Shown one piece after another: positions 7,871-15,906 of a stretch of 64,000 nt of DNA. Source of the DNA: DATFYP01 sp035626235 (GTDB lineage: Archaea > Thermoproteota > Nitrososphaeria > Nitrososphaerales > Gagatemarchaeaceae); contig DASPOB010000019.1 of the NCBI GenBank assembly GCA_035626235.1, forward strand, positions 19,571-83,570, read 5' to 3'. The position numbers and the translations under genes were made by a program. The notes under the pieces are model-generated. The model saw nothing but the letters and a program-made list of their open reading frames with translations, ran no database searches and was not told the origin of the DNA. Position 1 is the first letter of the stretch; every line of letters starts with the position of its first letter.

Positions 7871-8607
7871 GTGTCCATAATCCGTTGGCGTTTCAAGACT
7901 AACGCTGCCATGTAAGGGATAGTCATCCGCATTCCCTCGTCGACCACCGACACGAGGCCAGGGCGGGGGCGTCGGTTCTGAAGCCTTTTCCACGGTTTGT
8001 GGCTCACCTCATTCTTGGTTGTTCAATCCGGGCAGACTCGGTCGTCGTCGCCTTCGCGTCGCTGAATGACTTTGCCGGACCGCCTGCTGTGACCGGCTTT
8101 ACAAGGAGTCTGAGAATCACCGAAGCCCTGCTGTAGAGGGATGGAAAGGAACGAGTTGGGACGGCCCTGGGAACCGGTTCGGGGCAGACAAATCCAAATT
8201 CGCCGGTGAATCCAGCGAGACATCCGAAAACGCGCCGGAGGTGGGTACCGACGAAGGCAGAATCGCTCATCAGGCGCCTCAGCGCATTATGTATCTAGGG
8301 AGTCCAGCGATGAAGGGTTTCCAGGAGTCGCCGGAGAGCCAGGACCGGGGATTCCCGAGGCGGGTTCTCACCACATGAGACGTAGCGCCAGGGCGTTGCT
8401 TGCAATTTTGGTGGTCGTTGCGGTGTGTTTCTTTCACCTGTTGCACCCACGGCTGCGCCGCCAACCATTGGTGAGAGATACATCCCAGAGCTTCAGCCGT
8501 TCGGCCTTGTGATTCTAACCCGGCCCTGGTTACGGACCAGACGCGGTTACCGACTCATGGGATTGCTGGGCGAGCCTTGCGTAAGGTCCATCCCGGGCGA
8601 ACAGAAA
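7871..8607. other. Unassigned 740-bp stretch
   Basis: No gene can be supported here. Short frames exist on both strands but none is a recognisable family. One plus frame (about 8028-8285) reads plausibly as protein (A-F-A-S-L-N-D-F-A-G-P-P-A-V-T-G) but is interrupted by a TAG near 8133, which suggests a decayed coding remnant. A perfect palindrome GAACCGGTTC is at 8171-8180. I found no tRNA, 5S, SRP RNA or RNase P RNA signature. Confidence 0.5.
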
Positions 8608-9651
8608 CTAGCACGAGCCGGTGCACGTGGTTGTCGTCGTCGTAGTCGTTGTGTCGGTCTCGGTCGACGTCGATGAAACCGTCATAGTGAAAGTGGTGGT
8701 GTCGGTCTCGGTCGTGGTCGTCTGAGGCGTAGTGGTAGTCTGGGTGACTGTCTGGGTAGCGGTCTGGGTCAGGGTGGAAGTCTGCGTGGTGGTCGTGGGC
8801 TGAGGAGTGGTAAGCGTCTGAGTCGTGGTCTGGGTGGTGGATTGTACGAGGGTCAGTGTAGCCGTCGTCGGCTGAGTGGACGTCTGCGTTGTGGTCTGTG
8901 TGACTGTGACAGTAAGGCTCGTCGTGGAAGGCTGGGTCGTGGTCTGTGTGGATGTCGTTGTGGTCTTGGCGAAGGTGAACACGGTGGTCGTCGTAGAAGT
9001 CAGGGTGGATGTGATTGTCTGAGTGGTGGTCTGTGTGGAGGTAGTGGTCGTCTGCGCTATGGTTGTCGTTTGGGTCGAAGTCTGTGTTGAGGTGGTGGTC
9101 GTCTGCGCAATGGTTGTCGTGTGGCTGCTTGTCTGAGTGGTGGTCGTCGTTATCAGGGCGACGGTCGTCGTGTAGGTTGAAGTCAGTGTCTGTGAAATCG
9201 TCTCGATGAAGAATGTCATTGTCGTTGTAGTTGTCTGGGTCTCGGTCTGTGTCGAGGTCAGGAGTCCGACGGTCGAAGTCTGCGTGGCCGTCTGCGTCTG
9301 AGTGGTCGTAGTCTCGGCAACGGTATTAGTCTGGATGGAGGTCTGAGTCGCGGTTTGGGTCTCTGTGGATGTCCTAGTCGTGGTAGTAGGCAGGGCCGTG
9401 GTTTGCGTGTAGGTGACGATCCGAGTGTCCGTCGTAGGCTGAGTTGTGGTCTCTGTGTGGGAGGCTGTCTCGGTAATTGTCGTGGGCAACGTCGTGGTCA
9501 GGGTCGCGGTGAAGCTCGTGGTTAACGTCTGGTTCAGGGTCGCTGGCTTGGCAAGAATGACGGATGCGATGTAGAAGCCTTCCAGACCTATTAGAATTCC
9601 ACCGGCAAACAGACCCAGAGCCACGATCGTCGAGACCCCATGCCGCCCCAT
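8608..9651 (-). CDS. Threonine-rich membrane-anchored surface protein
   Basis: 347 residues. An N-terminal uncleaved signal/anchor helix (I-V-A-L-G-L-F-A-G-G-I-L-I-G, residues about 8-35) precedes roughly 300 residues made almost only of Thr, Gln, Ser, Glu and Val, in imperfect units such as T-T-T-S-T-Q-T and I-A-Q-T-T-T. It ends with poly-Thr and C-T-G-S-C. Inferred to be an O-glycosylated extracellular stalk. A TATA-like CTTTAAGA (centre 9682) sits about 30 bp before the ATG. A smaller relative lies at 37274-37876. No enzymatic domain is visible. Confidence 0.75.
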   Translation of the reverse strand: MGRHGVSTIVALGLFAGGILIGLEGFYIASVILAKPATLNQTLTTSFTATLTTTLPTTITETASHTETTTQPTTDTRIVTYTQTTALPTTTTRTSTETQTATQTSIQTNTVAETTTTQTQTATQTSTVGLLTSTQTETQTTTTTMTFFIETISQTLTSTYTTTVALITTTTTQTSSHTTTIAQTTTTSTQTSTQTTTIAQTTTTSTQTTTQTITSTLTSTTTTVFTFAKTTTTSTQTTTQPSTTSLTVTVTQTTTQTSTQPTTATLTLVQSTTQTTTQTLTTPQPTTTTQTSTLTQTATQTVTQTTTTPQTTTTETDTTTFTMTVSSTSTETDTTTTTTTTTCTGSC

Positions 9652-9772
9652 CTTGACTGTAGGCGTTCGGCCGTCTTTCTTAAAGCCGTTTGCGAGAGCT
9701 CGGTGGATCTCCGGAGACCCTCTTCTTTGGCCGACCTCCGTGTGCTCGTCGCATACGGGCTCATGACGGACT

Positions 9773-10132
9773 CTAGGTTACCGCTATGAGGGTGTACGAC
9801 CCGAGCGCCAAGAAGAACCCGATCAGTACCACGGCGAGAAGGTTGACGAGCCAGGCCTTCTTCCGCGGGTGGAGCCATTCTATGGCAATCACCCGGAGCC
9901 CGTTGATGCCATGGATGACCGCCGCGAAGAGGAGCAGGCCGAAGACCACCTTGTAGTACATCAGGTTGCCAGTGGCGTATCCAAAGGTGAGAGTGGCTTC
10001 CAGGGGCACCCCTGTCAGGGGGCTTTCCAGAAGGAGATGAATCGTGAGGACGAACACGAGTATGAGGGCGGTGATATAGGTAAGGAGCATGCTCCAGGAC
10101 TCCCTCATCAGGCTGAATTCCTTGCTCGCCAA
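9773..10132 (-). CDS. sdhD: Succinate dehydrogenase membrane subunit D, operon 1
   Basis: 119 residues with three predicted transmembrane helices (about 15-35, 58-80, 93-115). The motif H-G-I-N-G-L-R after helix 2 is shared with the three other membrane subunits in this window; the His is a candidate haem ligand. Last gene of the leftward sdhABCD operon, 10 bp after sdhC. Sequence similarity of the C and D subunits suggests an old duplication. Confidence 0.82.
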   Translation of the reverse strand: MASKEFSLMRESWSMLLTYITALILVFVLTIHLLLESPLTGVPLEATLTFGYATGNLMYYKVVFGLLLFAAVIHGINGLRVIAIEWLHPRKKAWLVNLLAVVLIGFFLALGSYTLIAVT

Positions 10133-10142
10133 GGCTCTCCGC

Positions 10143-10598
10143 CTAGATGACCCCCAGACCGGCGAGTAAGTACAAACCGGCCCACAGCCAGAGCACTAGC
10201 ACGACAGCAGTTATGGTCCAGACGGCCAGCTTCTGGTTTCTGCCCAGCGACGTGGGAGAATATGGATAAACGGGCATGATTGGTTTGCCCATCAGGATTC
10301 CGAACACCTCGTTCAGGACGAGGCGAATCCCGTTGGCCCCATGGTACAACGCGGATCCTGCCACCAGCCAAAGGCCTACCATCTCGAGCGGACCTAGAGA
10401 ATGGAGGGCGGACATGGTGTTCGCCCACGCCCCAGGACCCATACTGAGTTGGAACGTTTCGAAGAGGTGCGCCGCGAGGTAGCCTATGAGAATCACTCCG
10501 GTCACTCTGTGAATGACATAGCCCCACCTCTCGACGTTGAACCCGAAGGGAATGAGACTGGAAATGAGCCCAGACTTGAACCTCGACGTCTTCGCCAA
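10143..10598 (-). CDS. sdhC: Succinate dehydrogenase membrane subunit C (cytochrome b556-type), operon 1
   Basis: 151 residues with three membrane helices. The SdhC signature is N-V-E-R-W-G-Y-V-I-H-R-V-T-G near residue 20, followed by A-A-H-L-F-E. H-G-A-N-G-I-R follows helix 2. The frame is open far upstream across sdhB, but a TTG at 10598 with GAGG six bases before it, just past the sdhB stop, gives the normal N terminus M-A-K-T-S-R-F-K-S. Confidence 0.85.
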   Translation of the reverse strand: MAKTSRFKSGLISSLIPFGFNVERWGYVIHRVTGVILIGYLAAHLFETFQLSMGPGAWANTMSALHSLGPLEMVGLWLVAGSALYHGANGIRLVLNEVFGILMGKPIMPVYPYSPTSLGRNQKLAVWTITAVVLVLWLWAGLYLLAGLGVI

Positions 10599-10600
10599 GG

Positions 10601-11419
10601 CTATCCTCGGCCTCCTTCCTTGAAGTCGAATGGGGGAGCCCTCGTCCCTTGCTTGGCAGCCCCGGCGGGCGCCGGATTCACCAGGGGGGACCCTGCCTTC
10701 GCGGTTCTCCTTAGGACCCTCTTCTTGAGTACTTCCACTCTCGCCATCTGGATCGCCTTCGCCGGGTCGACGTCCTTGGGGCAGACAAAGCTGCACGAGC
10801 CGGCGACGTGGCATCGCCAAACCCCGTGGGCCCTGTCGAGAAGATTGATTCGGGCGTCCCACCCTTCGTCTCTGGGGTCGGCCATGTACCTGTATGCCTG
10901 GGCCATCGCCTGAGGACCGAGATAGTCGGGGTCCAGCGCAACTGTGGGGCATGCCGAATAGCACAGGGCGCACATTATGCAGTAGTCGAACTGCAGGAAC
11001 CTGGCGACCTCGTCCGAAAGAACCCTGTACTCCCTGTCCGAGCCGTCCCTCTCGGCAAGGTCTTCTCGTATCAGGTACGGCTTGACGAACGTGTGCATGG
11101 ATAGGAACGGGTCGATGTCGACGACGAGGTCCTTGATGACGCTCATGCCGTGGAGGGGCTCCACCTTGACGACGTCCTTCCCGAGGCTGCTGACTTGGGT
11201 CTGGCACGCGAGTCTCGGGATTCCTTGGATGTTCATTCCGCAGGAGCCACATATCCCCATCCTGCAGCTGTGCCGGTACGCGAGGCTGGGATCCTGCCTT
11301 TCCCTCACCTCGACGAGGGCGTCGAGCACAGTCATCCCCTTTCTGAACTTCAGCTCGTACCTGGCTTTCTTGCCTCCCGACCTCAGGACCTCCAGGACTA
11401 GCTTGTCCAGGGCCATCAC
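10601..11419 (-). CDS. sdhB: Succinate dehydrogenase iron-sulfur subunit B, operon 1
   Basis: 272 residues. Carries the electron relay between FAD and quinone: an N-terminal 2Fe-2S ferredoxin fold (C-R-M-G-I-C-G-S-C-G and later A-C-Q-T) and a C-terminal dicluster domain with C-I-M-C-A-L-C-Y-S-A-C-P and C-H-V-A-G-S-C-S-F-V-C-P-K. All cluster cysteines are present. It lies 1 bp after sdhA and 2 bp before sdhC. The C-terminal tail after residue 245 is Pro/Ala-rich and variable. Confidence 0.93.
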   Translation of the reverse strand: MMALDKLVLEVLRSGGKKARYELKFRKGMTVLDALVEVRERQDPSLAYRHSCRMGICGSCGMNIQGIPRLACQTQVSSLGKDVVKVEPLHGMSVIKDLVVDIDPFLSMHTFVKPYLIREDLAERDGSDREYRVLSDEVARFLQFDYCIMCALCYSACPTVALDPDYLGPQAMAQAYRYMADPRDEGWDARINLLDRAHGVWRCHVAGSCSFVCPKDVDPAKAIQMARVEVLKKRVLRRTAKAGSPLVNPAPAGAAKQGTRAPPFDFKEGGRG

Positions 11420-11420
11420 C

Positions 11421-13166
11421 TCAGTACTTCCTCTCCACGGGCTTCCACATGGTGATGCGCACCGGGACGGAGCTGAACCGTGGGCCGTCGTCCGTCCTGC
11501 TGGCCAGCGTGTGCTTCAGCCAGTTCGCGTCGTCTCTCTGAGGGTAGTCCAACCGAGAATGACCGCCGCGGGACTCGGTTCTGTTGAGCGCTCCCCGGGC
11601 CACTACTTCAGCGAGCTCAAGCATCCCCCCCACTTCGAGGACGTCCTGCAGGTTGTAGTTGAACTGCCTACCCCCGTCTGTCGCCCTGACTCCCTTGAAC
11701 TTCTCCTTCAGCGCCTTGACCTCTCTGACGGCCTCGGCCAGCCCCGCTTCCTCCCTGAAGACGTACACCGACTTGTCCATCACCTCCTTGAGCCTAGCCT
11801 TAATCGCGTACACGTCGTCGTCGGAACTCTCGTTCTTCAGGAGGCCGTCGAACACCCTGGTCTCCTCTTCGGCAACCATGGAGCTGGCGCCCTCCGCCGC
11901 GTCGGCTTCCGACGCAAGGAACCTCACTATGTCCTTCCCCACGACCCTCCCGTAGACCAGGCACTCTGCAGTGGAGTTGGACCCGAGCCTGTTGGCGCCG
12001 TGAATGCTCACGCAAGCCGTTTCGCCGGCGGCCCAAAGCCCCTTTACCTCCCGGGAGCCCCCGCCAATCACCCTGCCATTGTCGTCCACGCGGATCCCGC
12101 CCATTGTGTAATGGGCAGTGGGCTTTATCGGGATGGGCTCATCGACGGGGTCCAGTCCCACGAACTTCATGGAGAGCTCTTTGATGAAGGGGAGCTTGGA
12201 GTCTATCTTCTCCCTCCCCAAGTGCCTCAGGTCGAGGTGGACGTATGACAACCCCGAGTCTTCGTCCTTCAGGCCCCTGCCCTCAGCAATCTCCTTCATG
12301 ATCGACCTTGAGACTACGTCGCGTGGTGAAAGCTCCATCTTCGAAGGGGCGTAGCGCTCCATGAACCTCTCCCCTTTGGAATTCAGAAGGTGACCCCCCT
12401 CACCCCTCGCCCCCTCAGTGATGAGTATCCCCGTGGGGATGAGGCCGGTGGGATGGAACTGCATGAACTCCATGTCTTCGATGGGGAGTCCGGCCTGATA
12501 GGCGAGCCAGATGCCGTCCCCGGTCGTGCTCACCGATGTCGCGGTGAACTTCCACAGCTGCCCCGCCCCTCCCGTGGCAATCACGCAAGCCCGCGACCTG
12601 AAGAAGACGAACCTGCCGCTCTTCATGTCGATAGCTGTGCACCCCCTGAAGGTCCCATCCTGGATGACAAGCGATGTCACGAAGGCCTCCTCGTACCTAG
12701 ACCAGCCGTCGAATTCCTGGAGCTTGTCGTAAAGGGTCCTCATCTCGAAGAAGCCGACCTTGTCTTGGGCGAAGGTCGCCCTGTCGTAACTGTGACCGCC
12801 GAAAGGTCGCTGGGCTATTCTCCCATCTTCCTTTCTGGACCAGGGCATTCCCCACCTCTCCAGTTGACGCATCTCGTCGGGGCAGAGAGTCACGAACTTC
12901 CAGACTGAGTCCTGATCCGCCAGAAAGTCGCTTCCCTTAATCGTGTCCCACGCGTGGAGTTCCAGGCTGTCCCCAAGCTCAGGGTAGAGGACTGCGGCGG
13001 TACCTCCTTCTGCCGCGACGGAGTGGCTCCGCATGAGGGCGAGCTTCGATACCAAACCTAGGGTCGGGGCCTTCCCTCGGGGCGCCGACATCACTTCGGC
13101 GGCGGTTCTAAGCCCCGCTAGGCCACTTCCCACGATGACGACGTCGTGGTCGATGACCTCGACCAT
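11421..13166 (-). CDS. sdhA: Succinate dehydrogenase/fumarate reductase flavoprotein subunit A, operon 1
   Basis: 581 residues. FAD-binding V-V-I-V-G-S-G-L-A-G-L-R at the N terminus; the flavinylated His is in R-S-H-S-V-A-A-E-G-G-T-A-A-V-L. Substrate-site residues lie in F-H-P-T-G-L and R-L-G-S-N-S-T-A-E-C. The frame is open upstream to 13274, but ATG 13166 (M-V-E-V-I-D) matches the family and lies 28 bp from a CGTAAATCC box, fitting a leaderless start. First gene of the leftward operon, divergent from the second sdhA. Confidence 0.93.
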   Translation of the reverse strand: MVEVIDHDVVIVGSGLAGLRTAAEVMSAPRGKAPTLGLVSKLALMRSHSVAAEGGTAAVLYPELGDSLELHAWDTIKGSDFLADQDSVWKFVTLCPDEMRQLERWGMPWSRKEDGRIAQRPFGGHSYDRATFAQDKVGFFEMRTLYDKLQEFDGWSRYEEAFVTSLVIQDGTFRGCTAIDMKSGRFVFFRSRACVIATGGAGQLWKFTATSVSTTGDGIWLAYQAGLPIEDMEFMQFHPTGLIPTGILITEGARGEGGHLLNSKGERFMERYAPSKMELSPRDVVSRSIMKEIAEGRGLKDEDSGLSYVHLDLRHLGREKIDSKLPFIKELSMKFVGLDPVDEPIPIKPTAHYTMGGIRVDDNGRVIGGGSREVKGLWAAGETACVSIHGANRLGSNSTAECLVYGRVVGKDIVRFLASEADAAEGASSMVAEEETRVFDGLLKNESSDDDVYAIKARLKEVMDKSVYVFREEAGLAEAVREVKALKEKFKGVRATDGGRQFNYNLQDVLEVGGMLELAEVVARGALNRTESRGGHSRLDYPQRDDANWLKHTLASRTDDGPRFSSVPVRITMWKPVERKY

Positions 13167-13201
13167 GGCGTGGCGCTTGATGGTGCTGGATTTACGGAAT
13201 C

Positions 13202-13219
13202 TTCCTAACACGTTAGGAA
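13202..13219. promoter_or_regulatory. 18-bp inverted repeat upstream of sdhA operon 1
   Basis: TTCCTAAC-AC-GTTAGGAA, with perfect 8-bp arms and a 2-bp spacer. It sits directly upstream of the TATA-like box (13190-13198) of leftward sdhA and about 85 bp before the box of rightward sdhA2. Position and symmetry suggest a dimeric regulator site. The arms share the TAAC/GTTA core with the suf dyads, but the spacing differs. Confidence 0.55.
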
Positions 13220-13303
13220 AAGGCTGTACCAGGTGGTTTCCGACCGCCCGTGGGGCTCGGGTGGCAGCGGGCACCAGCCCAGCGGCGCCGAGGGCCGCGG
13301 AAA

Positions 13304-13311
13304 ATCTTAAG
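13304..13311 (+). promoter_or_regulatory. Probable TATA box of the second sdh operon
   Basis: ATCTTAAG centred at 13308, about 32 bp before the TTG start of the rightward sdhA2. It gives a leaderless or nearly leaderless transcript, in line with other operon-first genes in this window. Confidence 0.5.
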
Positions 13312-13339
13312 CGCGCCCTTCTGCGCCGATTGCGAGACC

Positions 13340-15055
13340 TTGGTCGAGAGCCTCAAACACGACGTGGTGATCGTCGGCTCGGGAATCGCCGGTCTCAGAG
13401 CGGCCATAGAAGCAGCCAGAGTCAGCGGCGGGAAGGCGGACATCGCGGTCGTCACTAAGGTGCAGGCCATGAGGTCTCACTCGGTCAGCGCCGAAGGGGG
13501 GACCGCGGCAGTCCTTTACCCGGAGTTGGGGGACTCCAAGGAGTCGCATGCGTTTGACACAGTGAAGGGCTCCGATTACCTAGCCGACCAGGACGCGGTC
13601 GAGAAGTTCGTGAACGAGATGCCTGCCGAAATCTACCAGCTCGAGCACTGGGGCCTTCCTTGGTCCCGGAGGGATGACGGCAGAATCGCCCAGAGGTGGT
13701 TCGGGGGTTACAGCTACCCCAGGGCAACGTTCGCGGAGGACAAGGTGGGGTTCTACGAGATGCAGACGCTTTACGACACAGCCACCAAGTACGGCAACAT
13801 CACCTTCTACCAGGAGTGGTTCGCCACGTCGATCCTCTCGGAAGGTGGGGAGTTCAGGGGGGTCACGGCAGTGGAGCTCAAGACTGGGGACTTCGTTTCG
13901 GTCCTCGGCAAGGCAGGAATCATAGCCACCGGGGGTTCAGGGAGGCTCTTCAGTTTCGCCACCTACGCGTACAGTTCGACCCCCGACGGGATGTGGGTCG
14001 CGTACAGGGCAGGGATTCCGTTGAAGGACATGGAGTTCATCCAGTTCCATCCCTCGGGGCTGATCCCGTCTGGGATTCTCATCACCGAAGCTGTGAGAGG
14101 GGAAGGAGGGGTGCTAGTCAACAAGGACGGAGAGCGCTTCATGAAGAAGTATGCCCCCGAGAAGCTCGAGCTTGCCTCCAGGGACGTGGTTTCCAGGGCC
14201 ATGATGACGGAGATCGAGGAGGGAAAGGGGATGAAGGACGAGACCTCAGGATTTGACTACCTTCACCTGGATCTGTCGCCAATCGGCGCCGAGAAGATAA
14301 AGACCAGGCTCTCTGGAATCCGCGAGATTGCGATAAAGTTCAGAGGCATCGACCCGGTAGAGAGGCCGCTTCCTGTAAGGCCCGTCTGCCACTATGTGAT
14401 GGGCGGAATCGACACGGACGTAAACGGCGCCACCAAGATGAAAGGGTTGTGGGCCGCGGGAGAGGCCGCCTGCGTCAGCATCAACGGGGCGAACAGGCTG
14501 GGGGCAAACTCGACTGCGGAGTGCCTCGTCTGGGGGAAGTTCACTGGAGCGGAAGCTGCGCGCTACGCAGCCGCGAAGAGCGCGCCAGGAACCTCAGTAG
14601 AAGCGGTCATGCTCGAAGAGAAGAGGGTCTTCGACGTCATCTTCCGCGGGAAAGGGGGGACGAACCCGTACGAGGTGAGGGACAAGATACAGCGTGTGAT
14701 GGACAGGGACGCCTTTGTGTTCAGGGATAAGGCCGGACTGTCGGGAGCTCTCAAGCAGTTACGAGAGCTCCGGGAGACCGACTTTCTCCACTGCGAGGAC
14801 AAGAGCAGGGTCTACAACACGAACCTTGGCCACGTCCTCGAAATAGAAGGGATGCTTGCCGTTGCCGAAATTGTGGTCGCGGGCGCCTTAGCTAGAACCG
14901 AGTCGCGCGGAGCGCATTTCAGGAGAGACTACCCGAAAAGAGACGACGCGAACTGGCTGAAGCACACGCTTGCAAGATTCACCAAAGATGGGCCCCGGCT
15001 GGAATACTCCCCCGTCACGATAACTAAATACCAGCCCGCGGAAAGGCACTACTGA
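13340..15055 (+). CDS. sdhA: Succinate dehydrogenase/fumarate reductase flavoprotein subunit A, operon 2
   Basis: 571 residues, a paralogue of the operon-1 flavoprotein. V-V-I-V-G-S-G-I-A-G-L-R binds FAD; the flavinylation His is in R-S-H-S-V-S-A-E-G-G-T-A-A-V-L. F-H-P-S-G-L replaces F-H-P-T-G-L. TTG 13340 gives M-V-E-S-L-K-H-D, the normal start; the frame is open to 13250 but those codons overlie the promoter. First of a rightward A-C-D-B operon. Sequence alone does not tell succinate oxidation from fumarate reduction. Confidence 0.92.
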   Translation: MVESLKHDVVIVGSGIAGLRAAIEAARVSGGKADIAVVTKVQAMRSHSVSAEGGTAAVLYPELGDSKESHAFDTVKGSDYLADQDAVEKFVNEMPAEIYQLEHWGLPWSRRDDGRIAQRWFGGYSYPRATFAEDKVGFYEMQTLYDTATKYGNITFYQEWFATSILSEGGEFRGVTAVELKTGDFVSVLGKAGIIATGGSGRLFSFATYAYSSTPDGMWVAYRAGIPLKDMEFIQFHPSGLIPSGILITEAVRGEGGVLVNKDGERFMKKYAPEKLELASRDVVSRAMMTEIEEGKGMKDETSGFDYLHLDLSPIGAEKIKTRLSGIREIAIKFRGIDPVERPLPVRPVCHYVMGGIDTDVNGATKMKGLWAAGEAACVSINGANRLGANSTAECLVWGKFTGAEAARYAAAKSAPGTSVEAVMLEEKRVFDVIFRGKGGTNPYEVRDKIQRVMDRDAFVFRDKAGLSGALKQLRELRETDFLHCEDKSRVYNTNLGHVLEIEGMLAVAEIVVAGALARTESRGAHFRRDYPKRDDANWLKHTLARFTKDGPRLEYSPVTITKYQPAERHY

Positions 15056-15061
15056 GAATCC

Positions 15062-15556
15062 GTGGGCGCGCTGGGGGACCCTGAGAGGGTGGCCACGAAG
15101 GAGAACGCGGGCAACAGGAAGGGTGTCCTTGGCTGGATTGACCCCCACGGCCACAACTTGGAGAGATGGGCCTACACCTTCCAGAGAATCACCGGGGTCG
15201 CCGTCCTGCTTTACGTGCTCGGACACCTTGGGGACACCAGTTTCTTCGTGGGCGGGCCTACCGGGGCGGGACCGAGCGAGTCCAGCTGGGCCTTCATTTC
15301 GGGGATAGTGGAGAATTCCTTCGGGCACATGATTCTGGTCCTCGTCGTGCTCGTGGTCACCTTTCACGGAATCAACGGAGTCAGGCTTATCCTCGCCGAA
15401 TTCGGAGTAATCCTGAGGAAGCCGACGGCCATAGAGTACCCTTACAAGCCGAAGGGGCTGGGTGCGACGCAGAAGTACATCTTCGTCGCGGCGGTGGCGT
15501 TGGCCTTCGTTGCCGCGGCCCTGGCCTGGTGGATTCTGTTCGAGGGACCTCTCTGA
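15062..15556 (+). CDS. sdhC: Succinate dehydrogenase membrane subunit C, operon 2
   Basis: 164 residues with three membrane helices. N-L-E-R-W-A-Y-T-F-Q-R-I-T-G near residue 32 is the quinone-site signature of SdhC, with L-G-H-L-G-D after helix 1 and H-G-I-N-G-V-R after helix 2. Starts with GTG 6 bp after sdhA2. Differs clearly from the operon-1 SdhC, with a longer inter-helix loop (about residues 58-70). Confidence 0.85.
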   Translation: MGALGDPERVATKENAGNRKGVLGWIDPHGHNLERWAYTFQRITGVAVLLYVLGHLGDTSFFVGGPTGAGPSESSWAFISGIVENSFGHMILVLVVLVVTFHGINGVRLILAEFGVILRKPTAIEYPYKPKGLGATQKYIFVAAVALAFVAAALAWWILFEGPL

Positions 15557-15570
15557 AAGAGTCGAGGCTG

Positions 15571-15906
15571 ATGCTGATTCAATACGCCACGGCGGTGGCC
15601 GCCGTGGCGCTGGTCGCCATTCATCTCCTTCTCCAGGGGGTGTTGGTCCCCTACGGGACCGCGATCTCCTTCGGGACCGTGTTCGCCGCCTACAGGAATG
15701 TCTTCTCAGTAATTTTCTTGGAGGCGCTCCTCGTGGTCGTGCTCGTGCACGGATTCAACGGGGTCAGGATCATACTACACGAGCTGAGGCAGACAGTGGA
15801 CTGGAGCCGGTGGGTCGACGTAGGGACGGTGCTCGCCATCGTCGTCTCCGTGGGATATGGGACCAGGACTATCCTGCTCGCAGTCCTCACTGGGGCACCG
15901 GCATGA
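15571..15906 (+). CDS. sdhD: Succinate dehydrogenase membrane subunit D, operon 2
   Basis: 111 residues from the ATG at 15571, three membrane helices, H-G-F-N-G-V-R after helix 2. A GAGG sits only 3 bases before this ATG. An in-frame CTG at 15553, overlapping the sdhC2 stop and preceded by GAGGG at six bases, is an alternative start adding six residues. The stop overlaps the sdhB2 ATG (ATGA). Confidence 0.8.
   Translation: MLIQYATAVAAVALVAIHLLLQGVLVPYGTAISFGTVFAAYRNVFSVIFLEALLVVVLVHGFNGVRIILHELRQTVDWSRWVDVGTVLAIVVSVGYGTRTILLAVLTGAPA

Noticed and set aside
7825..8007. 60-codon minus frame upstream of uL22
   Set aside because: The uL22 promoter (TTTATAAT) lies inside it and the sequence matches no family, in particular not uS19.
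8004..8270. 88-codon minus frame
   Set aside because: Unusual composition, no family, and the opposite strand also shows a broken protein-like frame; kept only as part of the unexplained stretch.
8842..9090. Gly/Arg/Cys-rich plus frame antisense to the Thr-rich gene
   Set aside because: A by-product of the repetitive Thr codons on the other strand.
11082..12248. 388-codon plus frame over sdhB and sdhA
   Set aside because: Antisense shadow of conserved genes in GC-rich DNA.
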